Source: UMGS172 sp045578845
Lineage (GTDB): Bacteria; Bacillota; Clostridia; Oscillospirales; Acutalibacteraceae
Assembly: GCA_045578845.1 (NCBI GenBank)
Contig: JAZNLA010000068.1
Coordinates: 1-21,420 of the forward strand
Direction: 5' to 3'
DNA: 21,420 bases
Shown here: positions 1-7,959 of the stretch, piece by piece
Layout: the number at the start of each line of letters is the position of its first letter
How positions within the stretch are numbered: position 1 is the stretch's first letter
Notes under the pieces: generated by a model
What the model was told of the DNA's origin: nothing
Database searches by the model: none
What the model saw: the letters and a program-made list of their open reading frames with translations, nothing else
Position numbers and translations under genes: made by a program

Positions 1-204
1 AATGTTGCTAAAAAGGCTATCGAAAAGGCTTTCCGCAATCAGATTGAGGGCAAAGGCTTTTCGCTTATTGAGGTTGTTTCGTCTTGCCCGACAAACTGGG
101 GTATGACTCCTCAAAAGGCATTGGAATGGGTAGAAGAAAAAATGATTCCTTACTATCCTCTCGGTGTTTATAAAGACAGAAGTGCAAAGGAGGAGCAGAA
201 ATGA
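1..204 (+). CDS. 2-oxoacid:ferredoxin oxidoreductase, beta subunit (3' end only)
   Basis: The reading frame is open from base 1 and ends at a TGA at 202-204, giving 67 C-terminal residues; the 5' part lies outside the window. The segment SSCPTNWGMTP followed by a tail ending in PLGVYKD is typical of the thiamine-pyrophosphate beta subunit of 2-oxoglutarate or 2-ketoisovalerate ferredoxin oxidoreductases (KorB/VorB type). These cytoplasmic enzymes of anaerobes oxidatively decarboxylate a 2-oxoacid to its acyl-CoA and reduce ferredoxin. The stop overlaps the next start as ATGA, so translation is coupled to the gamma subunit. The substrate cannot be fixed from this fragment. Confidence 0.85.
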   Translation, partial: NVAKKAIEKAFRNQIEGKGFSLIEVVSSCPTNWGMTPQKALEWVEEKMIPYYPLGVYKDRSAKEEQK

Positions 205-740
205 GTACAGTAAATATGCTTATCGCCGGTTTCGGCGGTCAAGGTGTTCTCTTTGCAGGTAAGTTTATCGCATATAAGGGCTTGCTTGAGGGTAAACAAC
301 TCAGTTGGTTGCCGTCATACGGCCCCGAAATGCGTGGCGGTACTGCAAACTGCAGTGTCATTATCAGTGACATTCCCATAGGCTCTCCAATAGTATCAAC
401 CCCCGATGTACTTATGGTTATGAACCTTCCGTCACTTGATAAGTATGAGGATTCTGCAGTAGCAGGTGCTAAGATTTTTGTAGACTCTACACTTATTGAC
501 CGCAAGGTTAAACGTGCCGATGTAGATGCATATTATATTCCCGCTACCGCCATGGCTAAGGAAGCCGGTTTCCCGACACTTGCCAATATGATTATGGTAG
601 GTAAAATGATTAAAGATGCTAATGTTGTATCGTACGATAATATCGCAGATGCACTTAAAAAGGTTGTGTCTGCAAAACATGCCGATCTGCTCGATGTAAA
701 TCTCAAAGCAATTGAAATGGGATATAATTACGAAGGTTAA
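201..740 (+). CDS. 2-oxoacid:ferredoxin oxidoreductase, gamma subunit (KorC/VorC type)
   Basis: This is a complete 179-residue protein of the size usual for a free-standing gamma subunit. It starts with the family's glycine-rich segment GFGGQGV (about residues 10-16), followed by LPSYGPEMRGGTANC (about 37-51), a signature of KorC/VorC-like subunits. The gamma subunit is part of the multisubunit enzyme that converts a 2-oxoacid and CoA to acyl-CoA, CO2 and reduced ferredoxin in the cytoplasm. The ATG at 201 overlaps the beta-subunit stop (ATGA), and AAGGAGGAG lies at 187-195 as ribosome binding site. A very stable hairpin follows 16 bases after the stop, so this is probably the last gene of its operon. 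Whether the substrate is 2-oxoglutarate or a branched-chain oxoacid is unresolved. Confidence 0.9.
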   Translation: MSTVNMLIAGFGGQGVLFAGKFIAYKGLLEGKQLSWLPSYGPEMRGGTANCSVIISDIPIGSPIVSTPDVLMVMNLPSLDKYEDSAVAGAKIFVDSTLIDRKVKRADVDAYYIPATAMAKEAGFPTLANMIMVGKMIKDANVVSYDNIADALKKVVSAKHADLLDVNLKAIEMGYNYEG

Positions 741-756
741 TTTTAAAGATGATAAA

Positions 757-805
757 AAACAACTAAGAGGCACCCTCCTTAGGGGAGGGTGCCTCTTAGT
801 TGTTT
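757..805. terminator. 22-bp perfect hairpin between convergent genes
   Basis: Bases 757-778 pair perfectly with 784-805 around a 5-base loop. The stem has a GC-rich core (GGCACCCTCC / GGAGGGTGCC). The U-rich tail is weak on the plus strand, but the minus strand reads into six T bases (complement of 754-759). It lies between the gamma-subunit gene and the convergent BspA-like gene, so a bidirectional terminator is likely. A dispersed intergenic hairpin repeat is also possible. Confidence 0.7.
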
Positions 806-890
806 ATAAAATTTTAATGTATATATATGGCACGCGAATGGTGAAACACCTAAAAGTGTTACGCATATCGTTATATAGTAATTACAATAA

Positions 891-919
891 ATCACCTGCC
901 AAATGATTTGGCAGGTGAT
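891..919 (-). terminator. Terminator of the BspA-like gene
   Basis: A 14-bp perfect inverted repeat, 891-904 with 906-919, lies 9 bases beyond the stop of the minus-strand BspA-like gene. On the minus strand the stem is followed by TTATTGTAATT, a moderate U-rich tract. With this and the larger hairpin to its left, the convergent transcripts are well separated. Confidence 0.65.
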
Positions 920-927
920 AATTCTAC

Positions 928-3429
928 TTAATCTCTTTTGTCAGCCTCGGAAAGTATACGTGCTTTTGCTTCTTTTTTCTTTAAGAAGATATAAAGTGTA
1001 ACTGCACCGGCTACGAGTAATGCAAATATAACAACTATGATAATGAACAGTACAACATTAGGACCGTCGTCGTCATTGTATATTTCGCTGTCGCTTACAA
1101 ATTCATACTTAATATCTGTATCAACAATGTAGTTACCTACGATTGAACCCTCGACACATTTAACAGTAAGGGCATCGCATCCGCTGAAAGCATTCTCACC
1201 AACCTTTTCGGTAGAACTTGAGAAGTGAAGTTCGGTAAGTAAAGAACAGTTCTTGAAAGCATTGTCGCCTACAGTACGGGCTTTGCCTGCAAACTCAACA
1301 GTTGTAAGTGATTTACAACCTTCAAGTACACTTGAATTGATAGTATTAACATCATCGGGGAATATAAACGATAAGAGAGATTTGCAGTTCTTAAAGGCAC
1401 TTGTATTGATTGTGCTTACGCTGTTGGGAACCGTTACATTTACGATGGCGGAACATCCTTCAAAACAACTAGAACCGATTGTCTTGAGTTTTTCTGGTAA
1501 GGTTACGGTCACAAGATTGGAACAATTAAGAAATGTTTTATCGGATAGAACGGAAATGCCGGCAGGAACATTGGCTGTTTCAAGTGTTTTACAATCTTCA
1601 AAAGCAGAAGTTCCTATAGAAGTAAGTGTATCTGCAAGAGGCATTGCTTTGAGAGAAGCACAGCCTTTGAATGCGGTATTGCCTATTTTTGTAATAGCAC
1701 CTTTGATGTCAATGGTTTCAACAGCGGTACATCCTTCAAAGGTTGCATCGTTTATAACGGTTACGCCTTCCGGAATAATTGCCGATTTAAGGGCAATACA
1801 ACCGTTAAATGCACTTGCACCGATACTAGTAATACTATCGGGAATACGAATTTCGGTAATTGCAACACAGCCTTTGAATGTACTTTCACTTATAACGGTA
1901 ACACTGTCGGGAATGTAAATTGAAGTAAGTCCTACGCAACCGTCAAATGCTGATTTGCCTATTGTGGTAAGCAGTTCGCGGTTGAGGTCTATTGAAGTAA
2001 GACCGGTGCAACCGGCGAATGCAGAGTCGCCTATAACTCTTAGTTTTAGCGGTAGAGTAAAGTTTGAAATGGAAGTACAACCCTCATATGCATTGTTTCG
2101 AATGTAACTTACTGTGTCGGGAACTGTAACGACAGTAAGTGAGGTACAGTTCTTGAAAGATGAGGCTTCAATGGTTTTAAGTGCAGGGGAATATGTTATG
2201 TTGCTAAGAGCGGTGCAGTTTTCGAATGCACTTGCTGCAATAGTATCAATCATACCTGTATCAATTTTGGTAAGAGCGGTACAATCTTTAAATGTGCCTT
2301 CTGAAAGTGTAGTGAGGTTAGAACTTAATTTTGCCGAAGTTACGGCGATACAACCGTTGAAGGCGTAATTTCCAAGGTCTTTAACCGAGGCGGGGACAAC
2401 TATTTCAGTGGGCTTTTTGCCGTCGACAATTCTTCCAAAGGCTGTAAGTGTTATACATTTATTAAAGGCAAAGTCACCGATGTTTTCAAGATCACCTACG
2501 GTGTAAACCGACTTAAGAGCAGTACAGTCACTGAAAACATAATTGCCGATTGACTTGACACTGGGTGCGATAGTCATAGAGGTAAGAGCACTGCATTTAC
2601 CGAAAGCGGCGTCACCGATTGTTTCGAGTTTTGAACCTTCGGGAACATTAAGTGTTGTAAGAGCGGTATTGTTGTAGAAAATTCTTTCGCCTATTGAAAC
2701 AACCGATGAAGGAAGGTTAAACACAACAAGTGAGCCACACTTACTGAATGCCTCTTGACCGATTGTAATAAGTTTAGAATCGTTTGTAAAAACAACATCG
2801 GTCAAAGCGGAGCAGTTAAAGAACGCAAACTTTTCGATAACTTCAACCGAGGCAGGAATTTTAACGGTTGTGAGCGATGTGCAGTTTTGGAAAGCATGCT
2901 CACCTATGTAAGTAAGTGTATCGGGCATCGTGACTGAAGTAAGACCGCTACAGTTTGTGAAAGCGTAGAAACCTATGCGGGTAACTGTTTTAGGAATTAC
3001 AATCTCAGTAATTGCGGTACATTTGCCGAAGGCGGCATAACCGATACTTTCAACGCCTTCGGGAATAGTGATAGCAGTGAGTTTTGTGTCGTAAAAAGCA
3101 TAGGCACTGATATCCTTAACCGATGCGGGAATAGTTGCTGATTTAATGGGCTTGCCTTCAAAAGCACCGTTTGCAATAACAGTAACGGGTTTTCCTTGGG
3201 CGGTTGCCTCAATATCTACTGCGGTTTTTGAGCCGGCATAACCTACAAGTTCGGCATGGTCGTCATAAATGTTATAGGTAAAGTCACCGACTGTAACGAC
3301 GGTATAGCCTAAATCGGCGGCAACCGAACTATTGTATTTATCCATGTCGGTTTTGTCCGAACAACCGGTTATCAAAACAGCGGTAATGGCTAAAACAATA
3401 ATTAATAAAGGTATAATTCTCTTTTTCAT
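928..3429 (-). CDS. BspA-type leucine-rich-repeat surface lipoprotein with C-terminal membrane anchor
   Basis: The 833-residue protein has a lipoprotein signal peptide (KKR, a hydrophobic stretch, and lipobox LITGC with the lipidated Cys at about residue 23). It then has about 29 tandem repeats of roughly 23 residues from about 75 to 770. The repeat pattern is IGxxAFxxCxxLTxVxIPxSV, the BspA/Treponema pallidum LRR type (LRR_5). Near residues 792-816 there is a transmembrane helix followed by a lysine/arginine-rich tail. Such proteins are displayed on the cell surface and bind host or bacterial ligands; the ligand here is unknown. The ATG at 3429 is preceded by GGAAGGA (complement of 3438-3444) at 8 bases spacing, and a consensus promoter lies further upstream. 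The combination of a lipobox and a C-terminal anchor is unusual. The gene stands alone between terminators. Confidence 0.9.
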   Translation of the reverse strand: MKKRIIPLLIIVLAITAVLITGCSDKTDMDKYNSSVAADLGYTVVTVGDFTYNIYDDHAELVGYAGSKTAVDIEATAQGKPVTVIANGAFEGKPIKSATIPASVKDISAYAFYDTKLTAITIPEGVESIGYAAFGKCTAITEIVIPKTVTRIGFYAFTNCSGLTSVTMPDTLTYIGEHAFQNCTSLTTVKIPASVEVIEKFAFFNCSALTDVVFTNDSKLITIGQEAFSKCGSLVVFNLPSSVVSIGERIFYNNTALTTLNVPEGSKLETIGDAAFGKCSALTSMTIAPSVKSIGNYVFSDCTALKSVYTVGDLENIGDFAFNKCITLTAFGRIVDGKKPTEIVVPASVKDLGNYAFNGCIAVTSAKLSSNLTTLSEGTFKDCTALTKIDTGMIDTIAASAFENCTALSNITYSPALKTIEASSFKNCTSLTVVTVPDTVSYIRNNAYEGCTSISNFTLPLKLRVIGDSAFAGCTGLTSIDLNRELLTTIGKSAFDGCVGLTSIYIPDSVTVISESTFKGCVAITEIRIPDSITSIGASAFNGCIALKSAIIPEGVTVINDATFEGCTAVETIDIKGAITKIGNTAFKGCASLKAMPLADTLTSIGTSAFEDCKTLETANVPAGISVLSDKTFLNCSNLVTVTLPEKLKTIGSSCFEGCSAIVNVTVPNSVSTINTSAFKNCKSLLSFIFPDDVNTINSSVLEGCKSLTTVEFAGKARTVGDNAFKNCSLLTELHFSSSTEKVGENAFSGCDALTVKCVEGSIVGNYIVDTDIKYEFVSDSEIYNDDDGPNVVLFIIIVVIFALLVAGAVTLYIFLKKKEAKARILSEADKRD

Positions 3430-3498
3430 ACTTACATTCCTTCCTCATGGAATCGCATATAAAAAGTCCCTTGAAAAGACTATGCGTACACATCTATA

Positions 3499-3527
3499 AT
3501 TATATAGTCACAAAGCCGTTTTGTCAA
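3499..3527 (-). promoter_or_regulatory. Consensus sigma-A promoter of the BspA-like gene
   Basis: On the minus strand TTGACA (complement of 3522-3527) and TATAAT (complement of 3499-3504) are separated by exactly 17 bases. Both boxes match consensus 6 of 6. The predicted transcript starts near 3492, giving a leader of about 60 bases before the ATG at 3429. Strong vegetative expression is expected. Confidence 0.85.
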
Positions 3528-3580
3528 TATTAAAACACAAATTCCAGGGCACTTATTGACAAAATTTAGTGCAAATAAGC

Positions 3581-3613
3581 AAAAAAGCAGACTGTGAATG
3601 AACAGTCTGCTTT
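3581..3613 (-). terminator. Terminator of cca
   Basis: A 12-bp stem (3584-3595 with 3602-3613) with loop GAATGA lies 19 bases beyond the cca stop. On the minus strand it is followed by a run of T bases (complement of 3581-3586), giving a classical intrinsic terminator. Confidence 0.85.
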
Positions 3614-3631
3614 AGTGTGTATAAATATAAT

Positions 3632-4777
3632 TTATTTTATTTGGTTTAATACTTCGGTTGAGTTAAGTTCGGGGTTTTCAATAACCTTTTCAAGCAAGGC
3701 ATTTAGAGTTTCACCTATATTTGCAGGCAAAACACCTTGTTTTAATAGGTCGTTGCCGTCTACAGCCAACATTTTTATGCAGTAAGGCTCGCGGGAAACT
3801 AAAATATCTTCTAAAACAGAGGTATAATCAGTTTTATTTAATAGGTCATAAGCGGTGATAAGATTTTCTGAAAGTTTCAATCCGCCTAAATTTAAAACCC
3901 TTTTAATATCGGCTCTTGAATTTTTCGGCATGCTAAACATTTTAAGGTATTTTTCGGTATCCCGTTTAGTCTGATTGTCCGATTTGAGATTTATTAAAAT
4001 CTTTTTAGCATCGGCGTTTGACATTTCACAGTATTTTGCAAACCTAAGTGCAAAATCTTGCGGCAAAAGAGCAAGTGAAGACGGAACTTCGTGAGCGTCA
4101 AAACCTAAGAAATTCAATGCTTTGCACATTATAATAGGCGATAATTTTTCGGGGTGATTTGACAAAAAGCCTTTTTTAAGTTCCGAAAAAATTCTTTCTA
4201 CGCTGATATTTTTCAATAAATGCGACAGTTTAAGGGCTTCTTTTAACGTGTTATCCTCAATATTGAAATCAAGTGTCGCCGAAAATCTGAATGTCCGCAT
4301 AATTCTCAAAGCGTCTTCCGAAAAGCGAAGACTTGGCTCACCTACAGTGCGGAGAATTTTATTTTTTATGTCAGTTTCACCCAAAAGCGGGTCGTAGATG
4401 CCGATTTTTGGGTTATAGCATATGGCGTTTACCGTAAAATCACGCCGTTTCAAATCGCCGTCAACAGAACTAAGAAAATTTACGCTGTCGGGTCTGCGGC
4501 TATCGGAATAGCCTATGTCAGAACGGTAGGTAGTAACCTCAATAGGCATTTTATCTATTATTACAGTAATTGTGCCGTGGATGATACCGGTTGGTACCGT
4601 GTTAGGAAATAAAGACGCAACTTCTTTAGGCGTGGCATTGGTTGTGACGTCATAGTCATGAGGTTTTTTGCCCATAATCAAATCACGCACCGAGCCGCCG
4701 ACACAAAATGCCTCAAATCCTCGGTTTTCGAGTGTGTTTATGCAGTTTAAAATTTCGTTTGGCAATTCAAAAAGCAT
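3632..4777 (-). CDS. cca: CCA tRNA nucleotidyltransferase
   Basis: This 381-residue class II tRNA nucleotidyltransferase / poly(A) polymerase family protein adds or repairs the CCA end of tRNAs from CTP and ATP without a template. Numbered from the ATG, visible motifs are VGGSVRD (26-32), the catalytic DYD (41-43), RRDFTVNA (111-118) and EDALRIMR (154-161), the last being the nucleotide-selecting region. The C-terminal body is helical and lacks a recognisable HD domain. The start is ambiguous: a GTG at 4786 adds three residues, but it sits inside GGTGA, which makes a plausible Shine-Dalgarno for the ATG at 4777. I therefore prefer 4777. Unlike E. coli, where CCA is encoded, many Firmicutes need this enzyme to finish tRNAs. 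It is divergent from murC across a 77-base AT-rich gap. Confidence 0.92.
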   Translation of the reverse strand: MLFELPNEILNCINTLENRGFEAFCVGGSVRDLIMGKKPHDYDVTTNATPKEVASLFPNTVPTGIIHGTITVIIDKMPIEVTTYRSDIGYSDSRRPDSVNFLSSVDGDLKRRDFTVNAICYNPKIGIYDPLLGETDIKNKILRTVGEPSLRFSEDALRIMRTFRFSATLDFNIEDNTLKEALKLSHLLKNISVERIFSELKKGFLSNHPEKLSPIIMCKALNFLGFDAHEVPSSLALLPQDFALRFAKYCEMSNADAKKILINLKSDNQTKRDTEKYLKMFSMPKNSRADIKRVLNLGGLKLSENLITAYDLLNKTDYTSVLEDILVSREPYCIKMLAVDGNDLLKQGVLPANIGETLNALLEKVIENPELNSTEVLNQIK

Positions 4778-4826
4778 TTTTTTCACCGTTTTTCAAAAAG
4801 TTGTTTATTTTTATTTAAAAAGAATA

Positions 4827-4832
4827 TATAAT
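4827..4832 (+). promoter_or_regulatory. Probable -10 box of the murC promoter
   Basis: TATAAT at 4827-4832 lies 31 bases before the murC start codon. The best -35 at proper spacing (TTTATT at 4804-4809, 17-base spacer) is weak. AAGGAAG at 4848-4854 is the ribosome binding site. I could not find a convincing separate promoter for the divergent cca gene. Confidence 0.5.
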
Positions 4833-4863
4833 GAATGTAGAACGCAAAAGGAAGTGTTAAACC

Positions 4864-6237
4864 GTGAAAGAAAATTTGGGCGATTTAAACTTTGAAAATG
4901 TAAAAAAAATACACATGATAGGTATCGGCGGGTCGGGGATGTGTCCGCTCGCAGAGATACTCCATTCTAAGGGTTATGTGCTTACGGGGTCGGATGTCAA
5001 TGAAAGCGACCCGCTTAAAAGAATAAAAAATTTAGGAATAAAGGTTACATTAGGGCATAAAGCGGAAAATGTAATCGGTGCTGAACTTGTGGTTTATTCG
5101 GCGGCAATATCTTGTGATAACCCCGAACTTACTGAGGCAGAGCGGTTGGGTATTCCTACTATGGAACGCTCGAAACTTTTGGGTGCGATTACAAGGAAAT
5201 ATGACCGCTGCATAGGTGTCAGCGGTACACACGGCAAGACCACAACTTCGTCGGCTATTACCCAAATGCTTATTATGAACGGACTTGACCCGACAGCCGT
5301 TATAGGCGGAAGACTGCCGCTTATAAATGCTAACGGCATAGCGGGAAAATCGGAATATATGGTTTGTGAATCATGTGAGTTTGTCGATACGTTTTTGCAG
5401 TTGTCACCTGATTTGGCGGTACTGCTTAATATTGACAATGACCACCTTGATTATTTTAAAACCATGGATAATTTGGTTTTATCGTTCTCTAAATTTATAA
5501 ATATGTCAAAGGTTGCCGTTGTAAACGGTGACGACCGGTTATGTAAAAAAGCGGCAGAGAACTTCAAAGGCGAACTTATTACATTCGGTATAGACTCACA
5601 TAATAATTATACAGCAAGAGATATACAAGTTTCAAGTCAAGGTTATAAATTCACCGTAAATTATAAAGGAAATCCGCTTTTGACTCTTGATTTGTCGGTG
5701 CCCGGCAAACACAATGTAATGAATATGCTGTCGGCTGTTGCGGTGGGAAAATACTACGGGTTGCCTAATGACGGAATTAAGAAGTCGCTTGAATCGTTTG
5801 GCGGTGCAGGCCGCAGGTTTGAAAAATTGGGACAGTGGAACGGTATTACCTTGGTTGACGATTACGCTCACCACCCGACCGAAATTGCCGCAACTTTAAA
5901 ATCCGCAAAACAGTTGGGATTTAAAAATGTAATCGCAGTATTTCAACCCTTTACTTTTTCGAGAACAGAACTTCTGAAAAACGAGTTTACAGAGGCTTTG
6001 TCGATAGCCGATAAGGTTATTTTAACCCCTATAATGGGTTCAAGAGAAGTCAACACAAGCGGGATAAGTTCCGAAGTGTTGGCAGAGGGGCTTAAATGCT
6101 GTACCTGTGTTTGTGATTTGCAAGAGGCGGCGGATGTTGCCGTTAAAATTGCTCAAAACGGCGATGTGATAATCACCATGGGCGGCGGTGACATTTATAA
6201 GTCTGCTTATATTATGAGGGACATTTTAAGCGAATAG
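4864..6237 (+). CDS. murC: UDP-N-acetylmuramate--L-alanine ligase
   Basis: The 457-residue protein has the usual MurC length. It ligates L-alanine to UDP-MurNAc with ATP, the first step of the peptide stem of peptidoglycan, in the cytoplasm. Motifs seen are the N-terminal UDP-sugar-binding IGIGGSGM (19-26), the ATP-binding GTHGKTTT (121-128), NIDNDHLDY (189-197), GKHNVMN (281-287) and DDYAHHPTE (332-340). The start is GTG at 4864, with AAGGAAG 9 bases upstream; no in-frame ATG fits better before the IGIGGSGM motif. The gene is monocistronic: its own -10 box precedes it and a strong terminator follows 12 bases after the stop. It is rich in TCG serine codons (14 of 32 by hand count), which is useful for comparing with genes at the right end of the window. 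Confidence 0.96.
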   Translation: MKENLGDLNFENVKKIHMIGIGGSGMCPLAEILHSKGYVLTGSDVNESDPLKRIKNLGIKVTLGHKAENVIGAELVVYSAAISCDNPELTEAERLGIPTMERSKLLGAITRKYDRCIGVSGTHGKTTTSSAITQMLIMNGLDPTAVIGGRLPLINANGIAGKSEYMVCESCEFVDTFLQLSPDLAVLLNIDNDHLDYFKTMDNLVLSFSKFINMSKVAVVNGDDRLCKKAAENFKGELITFGIDSHNNYTARDIQVSSQGYKFTVNYKGNPLLTLDLSVPGKHNVMNMLSAVAVGKYYGLPNDGIKKSLESFGGAGRRFEKLGQWNGITLVDDYAHHPTEIAATLKSAKQLGFKNVIAVFQPFTFSRTELLKNEFTEALSIADKVILTPIMGSREVNTSGISSEVLAEGLKCCTCVCDLQEAADVAVKIAQNGDVIITMGGGDIYKSAYIMRDILSE

Positions 6238-6249
6238 TTTTTTGAGTTT

Positions 6250-6282
6250 AGACCGAACTTTTAAAAGTTCGGTCTTTTTTTT
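6250..6282 (+). terminator. Terminator of murC
   Basis: A 26-base perfect palindrome (6250-6275, arms AGACCGAACTTTT and its complement) is followed by seven T bases at 6276-6282. It separates murC from the sporulation operon. Confidence 0.92.
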
Positions 6283-6323
6283 ATATCTTAAACATAAAAT
6301 GTTTTAGAAAGGAAGGACGTGCC

Positions 6324-7277
6324 ATGACCGAAGATAAAAAAGAAAATGTTTTTTTAACTACAATAGATTATTTTCCGTTTGAAATGAAAAATTTACTTAA
6401 AAGGTTACCGATAAAGGTGATAAAAGATTTAACCGAAATAAGACTCAGAGCGGGACAACCTCTGTCGCTTACCGTAGGCGGTCAAAATGTTTTTGTGTCA
6501 ACCGAAGGGTATATCTGCTACCTTTTTCAAAAAGGACTTTTTTGTGTCACTCCCGAAATTTTAGCCGAAACATTTAAAAAAATGTGTGAATATTCGGTAT
6601 ACGCCTTTGCCGAGCAGATAAAGTCGGGTTACATAGTGCTTAAAAACGGCTGTCGGGCAGGACTTGCCGCAACCGCCGTTTACGAAAACGGTAAGGTCAG
6701 CAGTTTTAAGGCAATATCCTCAATAAATATAAGGATTGCCGCCGAGTATAAAAACTGTGCTCTGCCGCTTTGCCCGTATATAAACGGAGGACTTCTTATT
6801 GCCGGACCGCCGTCTTCGGGTAAAACCACAATGCTTCGCGATTTGGTGCGTCTTATATCAAACGGTATCGGTACCGAGCGAAAAAGAGTGACGGTCATTG
6901 ATACAAGAGGTGAAATTGCCGCCGTAAGAGAAGGTGTGCCGCAAAATGATGTAGGCGTTTTGACCGATGTGATAAACGGTTGCGAGAAAAGAGAGGGTAT
7001 GGAAATAGCACTGAGAACTTTAAGTCCTGAGGTTATAGCATTTGATGAACTTGCCGCAGAAAGCGAAGCGGAAAAGGTGTTGGAGTGCCTTTTTTCGGGC
7101 GTTACTGTTATAACTTCGGCACATTTAGGCTCTTTGCAAGAAATTTCAAAACGCGGACCTATTGTCAAACTTTTAAAATCAGGAGCAATAAATAATGTTG
7201 CTTTTTTGAGCGAGGTAGGTCAAAAACCGCAGATTTTAACCGAAAATATTAAGGAAAAAATATATGAATTGGCTTAA
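6324..7277 (+). CDS. spoIIIAA: Stage III sporulation protein AA (ATPase)
   Basis: The 317-residue protein belongs to the secretion-ATPase superfamily. It carries Walker A GPPSSGKT (161-168), Walker B VIAFDE (237-242) and the family segment AEQIKSGYIVLKNGCRAG (96-113). In Bacillus, SpoIIIAA is the mother-cell ATPase of the SpoIIIA-SpoIIQ channel that spans the two forespore membranes and supports late forespore gene expression. It is the first of eight genes in canonical order. The ATG at 6324 follows AGGAAGGA at 6309-6316. The expected regulator is sigma-E; CATAAAAT at 6293-6300 resembles its -10 box, but I see no matching -35. The 3' end overlaps spoIIIAB by 14 bases. Confidence 0.95.
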   Translation: MTEDKKENVFLTTIDYFPFEMKNLLKRLPIKVIKDLTEIRLRAGQPLSLTVGGQNVFVSTEGYICYLFQKGLFCVTPEILAETFKKMCEYSVYAFAEQIKSGYIVLKNGCRAGLAATAVYENGKVSSFKAISSINIRIAAEYKNCALPLCPYINGGLLIAGPPSSGKTTMLRDLVRLISNGIGTERKRVTVIDTRGEIAAVREGVPQNDVGVLTDVINGCEKREGMEIALRTLSPEVIAFDELAAESEAEKVLECLFSGVTVITSAHLGSLQEISKRGPIVKLLKSGAINNVAFLSEVGQKPQILTENIKEKIYELA

Positions 7278-7749
7278 ACTGTCGGGACTCGTTATGCTGT
7301 CGCTTGCGGTATCGCTCACAGGATTTTTAATTGCTGAAAAATACAGTCGACGTAAAAGGTATCTGTCGTCACTTTTTAACTTTTCGTCACAGTGCTTTTC
7401 TGCTATGCGGTATAAAAATGAGGGTGTATTTGAAATTTTCAAAGAGTTCGGCAAGAAGGAATTAGTCTTTTTAAATAAGGTGACACCCGATAATATAACC
7501 GATATTTCCTCGTTACAAAGATTACTTTTAAAAGAGGGAATTTTAGAGCGTGATGTATTTATTATATCGGAATTTATTACAAGATTCGGTGCAGGGGATA
7601 TAAGAGCGGAAGAAAACACCTGTAAATTTTATTCTGAAAAGTTTAAAGTTTTGTCAAAAGAAGCAGAAACCGAACTTCACGATAAAGGTAAACTTTTTAA
7701 AAGTCTTTTCATGTTTGTGGGAGCGGCACTGTTTATAATGTTGATTTAA
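7264..7749 (+). CDS. spoIIIAB: Stage III sporulation protein AB
   Basis: The 161-residue protein has an N-terminal hydrophobic segment (about 5-24), a soluble helical middle and a C-terminal hydrophobic segment (about 147-161). This matches SpoIIIAB, a small membrane protein distantly related to type II/IV secretion inner-membrane platform proteins. The assignment rests largely on position between spoIIIAA and spoIIIAC and on size (about 170 residues in Bacillus). The ATG at 7264 lies inside the end of spoIIIAA, a 14-base overlap that suggests coupled translation. RRKRYLSSLFNF (29-40) fits the family region after the first membrane segment. Confidence 0.9.
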   Translation: MNWLKLSGLVMLSLAVSLTGFLIAEKYSRRKRYLSSLFNFSSQCFSAMRYKNEGVFEIFKEFGKKELVFLNKVTPDNITDISSLQRLLLKEGILERDVFIISEFITRFGAGDIRAEENTCKFYSEKFKVLSKEAETELHDKGKLFKSLFMFVGAALFIMLI

Positions 7750-7762
7750 AGAGGAATAAAAA

Positions 7763-7957
7763 ATGGATGTAGATTTTATTTTTCAGGTTGCGGGAATAGG
7801 GATAATCGTTGCGGTACTCAATCAAGTGCTTGTAAGGTCAGGCAGAGAAGAACAGGCAATGCTCACAACCCTTGCGGGACTGATAGTTGTACTTATTATG
7901 GTGGTCACCGAAATCGGCAATTTATTCGAAACCGTAAAATCGGTTTTCGGGCTTTAG
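7763..7957 (+). CDS. spoIIIAC: Stage III sporulation protein AC
   Basis: This very small, 64-residue protein has two hydrophobic segments (about 5-22 and 34-58). The start MDVDFIFQVAGIGI and the segment VRSGREEQAMLTTLAG match the highly conserved SpoIIIAC family. It is an integral membrane component of the forespore channel. The ATG at 7763 is preceded by AGAGGAA at 7749-7755. It lies 13 bases after spoIIIAB and 2 bases before spoIIIAD. Confidence 0.95.
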   Translation: MDVDFIFQVAGIGIIVAVLNQVLVRSGREEQAMLTTLAGLIVVLIMVVTEIGNLFETVKSVFGL

Positions 7958-7959
7958 TT

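Noticed and set aside
712..906. Short open frame on the plus strand after the gamma-subunit gene
   Set aside because: It starts inside the previous gene and runs straight through the 22-bp hairpin and into the second terminator stem, so it is not a plausible gene.
1253..1918. Long open frame on the plus strand inside the BspA-like gene
   Set aside because: It is the antisense of the repeat-coding sequence, has no ribosome binding site and its residues mirror the repeat composition.
928..3429. Regular repeats of about 69 bases that could suggest a CRISPR or satellite array
   Set aside because: The periodicity is in frame and encodes about 29 leucine-rich repeat units of one continuous 833-residue protein; the repeats are degenerate and there are no unique spacers.
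6293..6300. Sigma-E -10-like CATAAAAT before spoIIIAA
   Set aside because: The spacing to a -35 falls in the murC terminator, where no sigma-E -35 is visible; biologically expected but not supported strongly enough to list as a feature.
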